64,000 nucleotides of DNA from Rhodococcus sp. ARC_M6. Its GTDB lineage: Bacteria; Actinomycetota; Actinomycetes; Mycobacteriales; Mycobacteriaceae. This document shows, piece by piece, positions 53,020 through 61,500 of this stretch. A model generated the notes under the pieces. That model was not told the origin of the DNA, ran no database searches, and saw only the letters and a list, made by a program, of their open reading frames with translations. The position numbers and the translations under genes were made by a program. Location of the stretch: contig NZ_JALGQH010000021.1 in assembly GCF_022810305.1 (NCBI RefSeq), positions 43,162 through 107,161 of the forward strand. Reading direction: 5' to 3'. The stretch's first letter is position 1, and every line of letters begins with the position of its first letter.

Positions 53020-54186
53020 TTACGTCGTGCGAGCCGCTGCTGATTCGTCAGAGACAGGTATGTTGCTCTCGTCGGACTTTCCAGTTGGCACAGTGAATGT
53101 TGCTGCAATGCAGAGTATTGCGACGGCGAAGCATGCCAGCGTGTACCAGAGATTGCCGATGGGATCGCCGGCACTGGTGGAACCGTCGACGGCACCGAAG
53201 AAGTCAGGCAATGCGGTAGCCCAGAGTATTGCCATGATCGCCAGGTAAACGGCGGCGTAGTACCGGACAAAATTGTTTGTGTAGGAGGGAACATTCGTCG
53301 ACGGTTCCGTGCGCAATCGCATCCACTGTCGGACTAGAACTGCGATTGCGACAACAGTGAGTATGACAAGTTCGGCTGCGTAGAGGATCCCGCGGATAGT
53401 GTCACTTCTGGCCCCGAAAACTGTTGCCGGAATCGGCAGAATGAATGTGCCGACCGATGCCAGAACTCCGATCACCAGTGTGCGCCAAACCAATTGGAGG
53501 CCGGAGAAATGCTTGCCCGCATCGACGTGACGACCGACAAAGAACTGGACGCAGAATGCCAGCGACATCGGCCACAGTGCAGCGAAGACGACAACGCTCG
53601 GTAGTGGGACCGAGTCGAACATCGGTTGGTTGATCGGGTTGTCGGTCGACCATTCCCACCAACGAAGTTGTGGACCGAGGTGGTCGAAGATTTCGTAGAA
53701 GGCGTGGTGCACGAATCCGGCGCAGACTGCGCCGACGAGCACACCGTACCGTCGGAAAATGCCCAGCATTTTCACGATTTCGAAGGCGATCGTGGCCATC
53801 AGTGGGTAGATGGCGATGATGTACAGGGGGAGTCGACCCCACAGGAAATCGACGGTGAATACGTTGTGCGCGAACATCGTGTCCACATGCTCTTCGATGC
53901 CGAATGCCGCGGGAAAGTACAGCGGTGGTTCGATGATGAAAAGGTATGCGGTGGCGCCGAACCAGAGCACCAGGTTGGTGGGATCGCCGTTGCGGCGCAG
54001 ACGCACGATTGCGAGTACGAGTGCAAGTACGGAGCCGATGATGATGGTCCACTCGAGGACCGGCAGGGTCCAGTTTTCGAGTCCCAGGGGATTTCGGAAC
54101 TCGACGAGTCCGCCGGCCTCGTCGCAGGAAAACCCGAGTTCCGTCGCAAGTTGACTGAAGGTGGGCGAACACAGATCAGCCATCAT
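53020..54186 (-). CDS. Multi-pass membrane protein (possibly AveC-like)
   Basis: A 388-residue protein with about nine hydrophobic segments, beginning ADLCSPTFSQLATELGFSCDEAGG. Conserved-looking loops include HVDTMFAHNVFTVDFLWGRLPLY and WWEWSTDNPINQPMF. It reminds me of actinobacterial proteins annotated as spirocyclase AveC family, but I cannot confirm this. The ATG at 54186 overlaps the stop of the upstream gene, so it is coupled to the ferritin-like hydrolase. The pair may act together on a membrane lipid or hydrocarbon. Confidence 0.6.
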   Translation of the reverse strand: MMADLCSPTFSQLATELGFSCDEAGGLVEFRNPLGLENWTLPVLEWTIIIGSVLALVLAIVRLRRNGDPTNLVLWFGATAYLFIIEPPLYFPAAFGIEEHVDTMFAHNVFTVDFLWGRLPLYIIAIYPLMATIAFEIVKMLGIFRRYGVLVGAVCAGFVHHAFYEIFDHLGPQLRWWEWSTDNPINQPMFDSVPLPSVVVFAALWPMSLAFCVQFFVGRHVDAGKHFSGLQLVWRTLVIGVLASVGTFILPIPATVFGARSDTIRGILYAAELVILTVVAIAVLVRQWMRLRTEPSTNVPSYTNNFVRYYAAVYLAIMAILWATALPDFFGAVDGSTSAGDPIGNLWYTLACFAVAILCIAATFTVPTGKSDESNIPVSDESAAARTT

Positions 54187-55109
54187 TTCACCTCTGCATC
54201 GGCGGTGTACCAGCGTGTGACGTCGTAGCCGGCGTCGAAACGTTCGAACCACACATCGGCTAGTGCGGGGAGCTTCTCGTGGGCAGGGTTGTGCTTGGGC
54301 AGTTGGCTGCGGACAACGCCCCGCAGTGCGGTGAGTTGTTCTCCGAGAGGGAGAACGTCGAATGCTCGCGACATCGGGCCGTTGTACTCCTCTTGAAGCA
54401 TCGGGAGTCGCTTACGGAGGAACTGCATGTTGCGGTACGAGGCGAACATCGCCATGGCATCGACCTGTCGATCGTCAAGGGGGACATGCTTATTGAATCC
54501 GAGGCAGGCCAACCTGATGACCTTCATGACGTGCCGGAAGATCGACGGGGCCATGCGCATCCGGTAGAGATCGCTTCCGACCACGGATTCGAAGATGATG
54601 AGGGCGGAACTGCGATGCTCTACTTCCTCGACGAAGTGCCAGATGAACAGTGACGCGACCCGGTCGTCTCCCGGCTGGAACAGTGTCGAGTCATTGTCGA
54701 GCATCAGCTTGAACACCGATGTGAAGGTTGCTTCCAAGTCTGCGGTGTAGGCGAGCCGGTAGTTCACCGAAGTCTCGGCAGTGAGCTTGTCGAACTCTCC
54801 GATTACTTCGTCGAGTGTCTCCTGCAATCCGGGGAAGCTCTTGATCAGTCCCTTGACGTGTTGGCGATGCGCCGTCGAATGCTGGCCCTCCTGGCGCATG
54901 AAAGCGTCGGCTTCCTCGGCGACGGCAGGATCGGTGAGCAGCGGCTTCGCCTGAAGAATGAGCTTCACGATCATCTTCTCGAAGCCGATCGCCAGGAAGG
55001 AGACCGCGTTGGCCATGCTCGAGAATGCCGGATTCTCTTCGTTCCAGAGGAAGGGGACGTCGTAGTCCGCGAATGCGAAATTCATCTTTCGGACTTGAAG
55101 GTCGGTCAC
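54183..55109 (-). CDS. Predicted metal-dependent hydrolase (PF10118-like, ferritin-type helices)
   Basis: A 308-residue helical protein with likely di-metal ligands in FMRQEGQHSTAHRQHV and HFVEEVEHRSSALIIFE, in the E-x(n)-E-x-x-H pattern of the family annotated as predicted metal-dependent hydrolase. The real reaction is not known; a di-iron oxygenase is possible. GTG 55109 with GAGG upstream is preferred; a longer ORF to 55184 exists. It is divergent from a TetR gene, a common arrangement for this family in actinobacteria, and coupled to the membrane protein downstream. Confidence 0.75.
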   Translation of the reverse strand: MTDLQVRKMNFAFADYDVPFLWNEENPAFSSMANAVSFLAIGFEKMIVKLILQAKPLLTDPAVAEEADAFMRQEGQHSTAHRQHVKGLIKSFPGLQETLDEVIGEFDKLTAETSVNYRLAYTADLEATFTSVFKLMLDNDSTLFQPGDDRVASLFIWHFVEEVEHRSSALIIFESVVGSDLYRMRMAPSIFRHVMKVIRLACLGFNKHVPLDDRQVDAMAMFASYRNMQFLRKRLPMLQEEYNGPMSRAFDVLPLGEQLTALRGVVRSQLPKHNPAHEKLPALADVWFERFDAGYDVTRWYTADAEVK

Positions 55110-55384
55110 TTTCGAAACCTCGTCTTTCGGAAGGGGCAGGTTCGGTGGCCGCGTTCGGACGTTCCGAAGCCACAGTGACGGCAATCATACGCAGATCGAC
55201 ACTTGTGTATGTTCACATTCGGCAACAGAGTTTCGAATTGAGGTCTGGTGAGGCGCGGTAGGCGTTGTGTTAGCCTGTGGCTCTTGTAATCCGGATGGTC
55301 TGCGAGCTTTCCCAAATCAGGTTTTCAGCGTGAGTTCGGCGCGAGACAGCATGATTCGAGCATGGTTCGGGCGAGGAAGCGGCA

Positions 55385-56005
55385 GTGGCACGAAGGCGTG
55401 GGTGGGGCGGCAACCCGCCGGACAGCGACGAAGAAGCGACTCGTCGAATTGTCGACACAGCAGTCGATCTCATCGGACAAACGGGTTCGGCAATCAACAT
55501 CGCGGACGTTGCGGAGTCGCTGGGCGTCATCCGTCAGACGGTCTATCGGTACTTCCCCAGCGTCGACGCCCTCATGAGGGCGGCAGCGATCGCGTCGGTC
55601 GACGGTTTTCTCGATCGGCTGACCCAGCACGTGCGCGGTATCGAAGATCCTGTCGACGCGATGACCGAAGGAGTGGTGTACACGCTCGCCGAGGTCCGCA
55701 GAACACCGCATCTCGGCATTCTGCTCACGGGAACATACTCGAGCCTCCACCCCGACGGCATCACCTCCGACGAGGCGCAGGCCTTCGGAGTCATGATGAT
55801 CAACCGTTTCGACGTCGATTGGGAGCGTTACGGATACGACGACGCGTCACTTCGTGAACTCGTCGAATTCCTCCTCCGGACCATGCAGTCGTTCTTCGTA
55901 TCGCCGGGTAGTCCGCCGCGTAGTGACGACGAATTGCGCCGGTACCTGCGCCGCTGGATTGGAACCGCGATTATCGCTCAAAAGGATCTGCCTGCAAGCT
56001 TTTAG
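55385..56005 (+). CDS. TetR-family regulator, divergent to the hydrolase operon
   Basis: A 206-residue repressor with the HTH NIADVAESLGVIRQTVYRYFPSVDALMRAA (about residues 38-67) and a helical ligand domain. It faces the ferritin-like hydrolase gene across a 275-base gap and may repress it; the TGTG-N6-CACA element at 55204-55217 is a weak operator candidate. Its last codons overlap the convergent KstD-like gene by 4 bases (56002-56005). Confidence 0.85.
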   Translation: MARRRGWGGNPPDSDEEATRRIVDTAVDLIGQTGSAINIADVAESLGVIRQTVYRYFPSVDALMRAAAIASVDGFLDRLTQHVRGIEDPVDAMTEGVVYTLAEVRRTPHLGILLTGTYSSLHPDGITSDEAQAFGVMMINRFDVDWERYGYDDASLRELVEFLLRTMQSFFVSPGSPPRSDDELRRYLRRWIGTAIIAQKDLPASF

Positions 56006-57699
56006 GCGTGAGCTAATTTCGCCGCGGCATCGAGAGCGGCAAGGTAGCCGAACACGATTGCGGGGCCGATGGTTGCGCCTGGTCCGGCATAGGTATGGCC
56101 CATCACCGGCGAACTGGTGTTGCCGGCCGCGTAGAGTCCCTCGATGACCGTTCCGTCGTCACGCAAAGCGCGAGCCTGGCTGTCGGTATTGATCCCGCCT
56201 TTGGTACCGAGGTCTCCGGGCACCATCTTGGCCGCATAAAACGGTCCGTTGGACAGTTCGCCGAGGCTGGGGTTGGGCTTGTTGGTGATGTCACCGTAGT
56301 AGTGGTCGTATGTGCTTGCGCCACGGCCGAAGTCGGGATCGCTACCACTGCGGGCGTGACCGTTGAATCGGTTGATCGTTTCCGCAAGCGCAGTCTCGGG
56401 CACGCCGATGTCGAGAGCGAGTTCGACAATCGTTTCAGCGGTAACGATTGCGCCCGATGCCAGCCATGAGCGTGGCATCGAACTGCGCGCCGGCAGTCCC
56501 GCAAAGAGGTATCTGTCGCGGTAGGTCTGGTCGAAGATCAGCCAGGCCGGGATGTTCTCGGCCGGTCCGTCGCCGCGGCCGAATTTTCCTCCGAACATCG
56601 CGTGAGTGGCCTCGACGTAGGGGAGCGATTCGTTCATGAAGCGCTCACCTCTGGCGTTCACCATGATGCTGCGCGGCAGCGAGCGTTCCGCCAGCGCGAA
56701 CCACGGTCCCTTCGGGAGAGGTATCGACGGTGCCCACCAAGCGTCGTCCATGTACGAGATCGCGGCACCTCGTTGGACTGCTGCTGTGATGCCGTCGCCG
56801 GTGTTCGTCGGTGCACCAAGGGTCCATTCGCCGCTACTCGGTTGCCGCTGGTACTTGATTCGCATCTCGTTGTTGTTCTCGAACCCACCACAGGCCAGGA
56901 CGACGCCGTGTCGCGCGCGCATGGTTGTCTGAACTCCTCCGCTTTCGAGGTTCACTCCGACAACTCGATCATTGTCGGTGATCAGATCCACCATTGCGGT
57001 GTTGAGAAGTACCGGTACACCGGCCGCCCGGACTCCGATCATCAGTTCCGCCATTAGCGCGGACCCAAGCCCGATCAGCTTCTTTCGCCGCAGCTTTCCG
57101 ACCATTGTTCGGGCGCCCACCTGGAGCATGCGCGCCGGACCTCGCCAGTGGCGAAGGCCGGTGCTCAGCCACCGATAGTCCGACTGCTTGACGACGACGT
57201 TGAGTGGGGTTTTCATGTACGACGGATGCAGCGTGGCGAGATCGTCGCCCAAGGCGCGCGCATCGAAAGGTAAAGGCTCGCAGGAGCGTCCGGAAGCGCG
57301 ACCGCCGGGAGCTTCGGGAAAGTAGTCGGAGTATCCCTCTACCCATTCGAGCTTCAAGGCAGAATTGCGAATGAGGAAGTCGAGTGCTTCGTGGCCTCGG
57401 TCGATGTAGGTGTCGATGCGTTCGGTATCTGCGTCGTCGCCGACGATGCTGTTGAGATACTCTCGCGCAGAATCGAGTTCATCGACCGGCGCCTGTTGGC
57501 GGAGTACCGAATTTCCCGGGATCCATACTCCGCCGCCGGACCGCGCGGACGAGCCGCCCCAGTACGTGGACTTCTCCACGATGACTGTCGAGAGGCCATT
57601 GGAGGCAGCGGTGATGGCTGCGGACATGCCGGCTGCGCCGGATCCGACAACGATCAGATCAACTTCGGTGGGGATCGGGCCATTCGGAATTGAGTTCAT
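56002..57699 (-). CDS. FAD-dependent 3-ketosteroid delta1-dehydrogenase-like protein
   Basis: A 565-residue flavoprotein. The FAD dinucleotide motif VVGSGAAGMSAAITAASNG starts near residue 17, with VIVEKS after it and a middle substrate domain. The C-terminal GLYAAGNTSSPVMGHTYAGP and ATIGPAIVFGYLAALDAA are hallmarks of KstD/FAD-binding fumarate-reductase-like dehydrogenases. It may introduce a delta1 double bond into a steroid or a related ring. ATG 57699 overlaps the stop of the TetR gene (TGATG), so the pair is one operon. The true substrate is uncertain. Confidence 0.85.
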   Translation of the reverse strand: MNSIPNGPIPTEVDLIVVGSGAAGMSAAITAASNGLSTVIVEKSTYWGGSSARSGGGVWIPGNSVLRQQAPVDELDSAREYLNSIVGDDADTERIDTYIDRGHEALDFLIRNSALKLEWVEGYSDYFPEAPGGRASGRSCEPLPFDARALGDDLATLHPSYMKTPLNVVVKQSDYRWLSTGLRHWRGPARMLQVGARTMVGKLRRKKLIGLGSALMAELMIGVRAAGVPVLLNTAMVDLITDNDRVVGVNLESGGVQTTMRARHGVVLACGGFENNNEMRIKYQRQPSSGEWTLGAPTNTGDGITAAVQRGAAISYMDDAWWAPSIPLPKGPWFALAERSLPRSIMVNARGERFMNESLPYVEATHAMFGGKFGRGDGPAENIPAWLIFDQTYRDRYLFAGLPARSSMPRSWLASGAIVTAETIVELALDIGVPETALAETINRFNGHARSGSDPDFGRGASTYDHYYGDITNKPNPSLGELSNGPFYAAKMVPGDLGTKGGINTDSQARALRDDGTVIEGLYAAGNTSSPVMGHTYAGPGATIGPAIVFGYLAALDAAAKLAHA

Positions 57700-58319
57700 C
57701 AAGCGTGGTGTCCTTTGGGGTCTTGGGCGTTCGGTGTGCGCCAACGGGTGTCGAGAACGGCGTCGAGTGCACCCTCGACGCAGACGGGCAGGGAAGCTTC
57801 TCGTTTCTGGGGACTCCGAATCCACTGGCGATAGCCGAATTCTGCTGCGGCCAACATCAGGTGTACGAGAAGGCCTGGGCGACTGTCAGTTTCGGGATCA
57901 CATTGCATTCGTTGGGCCACGAGCTCGACAAGTCGGTCGCGATGCTCCGGTGCGATCAACGCGACACGATCCATCAGGTGTGGGGCCGTCCGGAAGGCTG
58001 CTCGCCAGTGCTCAACCTCGGCGGAATCGAGAGTGCTGGACCTTTCCAGGATTGCCCTCGACACCGCGAGGTCTGCGGGTTCCGATTCGGGGCGAGCCTC
58101 GAGGAGCGCCACAATCCCCGCGCCACCGTGTCTCACTGGATCCAGGAGGAGGTCTTCTTTGTTGCGAACGTGCCGGAAGTACGTACTCGCGGACACTCCG
58201 GCTGCGGATGCAATCTGGTCGGTGGTGACGTTTTCGAATCCGTCTCGGGCGAACAGGGTCAATGCTGCTCGTTGGATCTCTGCTCGTACTTGCAAGCGTT
58301 GCCTTGCGCGCAATGACAT
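57699..58319 (-). CDS. TetR-family regulator co-transcribed with the KstD-like gene
   Basis: A 206-residue repressor with HTH VTTDQIASAAGVSASTYFRHVRNKEDLL (about residues 31-58). ATG 58319 (MSLRARQRL) is preferred to an upstream in-frame start 53 codons earlier. It is the first gene of a two-gene operon with the KstD-like flavoprotein, which it probably controls through the palindrome at 58370-58402. Confidence 0.87.
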   Translation of the reverse strand: MSLRARQRLQVRAEIQRAALTLFARDGFENVTTDQIASAAGVSASTYFRHVRNKEDLLLDPVRHGGAGIVALLEARPESEPADLAVSRAILERSSTLDSAEVEHWRAAFRTAPHLMDRVALIAPEHRDRLVELVAQRMQCDPETDSRPGLLVHLMLAAAEFGYRQWIRSPQKREASLPVCVEGALDAVLDTRWRTPNAQDPKGHHA

Positions 58320-58369
58320 CGGGAGCACCCCTAAGTAGTGGATTGAATCTGTGGAATCTGACCGCCTAA

Positions 58370-58402
58370 TGACAGCTTCACTTAATGTGATAGTCACTGT
58401 CA
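58370..58402. promoter_or_regulatory. Inverted-repeat operator candidate
   Basis: TGACAG (58370-58375) and CTGTCA (58397-58402) are perfect inverted arms, with an inner TCAC/GTGA pair (58378-58381 and 58387-58390). It lies 51 bases before the TetR start, on the side facing the NRPS, and could affect both directions. Confidence 0.5.
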
Positions 58403-58583
58403 AGAGGCAATTGGCTGTCACGTTGATGAGCTTTCGAGTCTTCATATGTGCGTGTATGTCCTGATTCTGGGTACGCATTCGAGGAGGGGCGGGTTCCGCC
58501 TCTCGTCGATGTGAGTACAGATCTGTCAGGCGGCCACGTTTCCCCCGGTCGCGAGACTTACGCGAGACCTATAGGGCGGGACC

Positions 58584-61500
58584 GTGGTGGAACCTTTCGA
58601 CGTCAGGAAGTCCGAAGAAAATAGTTCCGTAGAGCATATTTCGAGCGCCGAATATTTTCCGTTGTCCGCGGCGCAACGAGCGACCTGGTTTGCGCAACAA
58701 TTTGGGCCCGACGTACCGATTTCGATTGCGCATTACGTCGAGTTGCGCGGAGAACTCGATGTTGACCTGTTGCGAAAGGAAACCGTTGCGGTTGCACACG
58801 AGTTCCAGTCGCCGTTACTCAAGGTGGTCGAGGTCGATGGCCGTCCGATGCAGTACGTGGACGACACGATCGATATTCCTGTCGACTTCATCGACTTTCG
58901 TGGCGCGGCCGACCCGGTTGCCGCTGCACACGAATTGATGAATCGGGACTACCAGGGGCAACTCGATCTCGGAGTCGATCGACTGGTAGAAACCTCGATC
59001 CTGTGTGTGGGGCCGTCGCATTACCTGTGGTACAGCCGCATTCACCATGTCGCGCTCGACGGATACGGTGCCATGACGATGATGAACCGCATCGCGCACC
59101 GCTATTCAGCCGCGGTCGCCGGCCGGGAACCGGATTCGAATCATGCTGCTACCCAGCGTGAGCTGTACGAGATCGACGCCCGCTATCGATCGTCGAATCG
59201 GTATGCAGCAGATCGGGAGTATTGGGCGGCACGAACTTCGGCTGTCGAAGGATCGAGCCTGTCCGACGTTTCGGCACCCTCACTAGCGAGGAGCAGAGTC
59301 GAAAGTGCCATGCTCTCCGGAACGGCGTGTGCCGGGCTCGAGGAATCCGAGCGGCAGGCCGCGACCGTCGTTGCCGCCATCGCCTGCTACCTGTCGCGGA
59401 TGACATCTAAAACCACTGTGCTGGTGAATGTTCCACTATCCGGACGAACAACGTCAACGCTGCGCAATTCCGGCGGCATGATGGTCAACGTTGCACCGCT
59501 GGCGATTTCGGTCGACGAAGGGGATACGGTATCCGGCCTCGTGTCTTCAGTTCACCAAGAGCTGCTGGGTGCATTGCGACATCAGCGGTGCAGTCTGGAC
59601 GATATTCGCCGCGATCTCGGTCGCAGTGGGGACGGACTGTCCGGACCCATGGTCAACGTCATGCTATTTCGGCAAAACATTGCTCTGGGTTCCATGGTGG
59701 GTGAGTACCACATCGTCACGTCCGGTCCGGTCGAAGATCTCCTGGTGAACGTGTACCCGAGCGGCACGCAAGGAGAGATTCTCGTCGACTTCCGGGCAAA
59801 TCCGAATCGGTACACGGACTCCGTGCTGCGGACTCACCACACGCAGTTCGTCGATTTGTTGGAAGAATTCATTGCGTCAGAACCGAACTCCAGGCTCGAC
59901 ACAATTCACCGGGCGACAGCTCTCGAAGGCGAGCGACGACGTCGAGTAGTTGACCAACTCGAATATTGGAAGAATCAGCTTTCGGGGATTCCGGAGCTGC
60001 TGAAATTGCCGTCCGATCGGGCCCGGCCGGCCTCACAATCCCTGCGAGTCGATGGCGTCGAAGTCCAGATCGGCGCTGATACCCACCGCAGAGTGATCGA
60101 CGTGGCCTCAGAGCACGGCACCACTAGTTTTGCAGTTCTGCATGCGGCTTTCGCCATGCTGCTGAGCAGACTTTCGGGCACATCCGACGTGGTGGTCGGA
60201 ACAGTGGTCTCCGGGCCCGCGGATATCATTGTGCTGCGGACCTGCGTCGAGATGGAAATGTCCTTCGCGCATCTCCTGTGTCTGGTTCGGGACACTGATG
60301 CTGAGGGCTTCGATCACAGCGAGGTTCCTTTCGACGAGTTGGTTCGGTCGCTCGAGATGGGCGGCTCTTCGGCATATTCCCCGATCGTTCAGGTGATCTT
60401 CGATTATCACGAAGCGGCAGAGTGTTTAGGGGACAACGGAATCGGGCGCTTCGACCTTCGGGTGACCGCGTCGGAGGGTTTCGATGCAGTCGGCAATCCT
60501 TCCGGCATCACGGTGAATCTCGGGTTCGCGACAGATCTGTTCGATGCGGACACTGTTCGTGGTCTCGGGACGAGATTTCGCCGCATTCTGGAGGCGGTCA
60601 CGATCGCCCCCAGTATTGCGGTAGGCGACGTCGATATCCTCGTCGATGCCGAACGTCACACTCTCGTTCCGGTTCAGGGCGCAGTGGCACGCTCGGAACG
60701 CACGCTACCGGAACTGTTCGAGGCGACAGCACAGGCGAATCCCGACGGTGTCGCCCTCTCGTATTGCGGTGTCGGGTTGACTTATCGCGAAGTCGACGAG
60801 CGCTCGAACCAGCTCGCGCGAGTGTTGGTTGCGCAGGGCATTGGCACGGAAAACTTTGTAGCACTGGGGATTGCACGCTCGATCGAGTCAGTCCTGTCTA
60901 TGTTGGCGATAGCCAAGACTGGCGCGGCATTTGTACCGGTGGATCCGAGTTATCCCGCAGACCGGGTCCAGCACATGTTGGATGATTCCGGTGCCGCTGC
61001 GGGTGTGACTGTGTCTGCTGATCGTCCGCGACTGCCGAATTCGATTCCGTGGCTGGTGCTCGACGACCCCGAGTTTCGGACGCAGTGTTCGACGCGACCA
61101 GCGTCCGCGATTACCGACGCTGAACGTATCCGGCCGCTCCACCTGGATAATCCCGCCTACGTGATTTACACGTCCGGTTCTACGGGCAGACCCAAAGGCG
61201 TGCCGGTCACGCACCGGGGTCTGGACAGCCTTGCCGCCGAGCATCTTTCACGCTTCGGTGCGACGCAATACTCGAGGACCTTACATTTTTCCACTCCGAG
61301 TTTCGACGCCTCGGTCTCCGAATATCTGCATGCCTTCGGTGCCGGAGCGACAATGGTGATCGTTCCGCCCACGATTTACGGTGGGGAGGAGTTGTCCCGG
61401 CTTCTGAGAACAGAGAAGGTTACACACGGATTCATTACCACTGCTGCGCTCGGAACTGTTGAACCGGATGGGCTTTCCGAATTTCAGAACGTGGTGTTCG

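Noticed and set aside
53799..54228. Plus-strand ORFs opposite the membrane-protein gene
   Set aside because: They read antisense of hydrophobic segments and have no plausible start context or motif.
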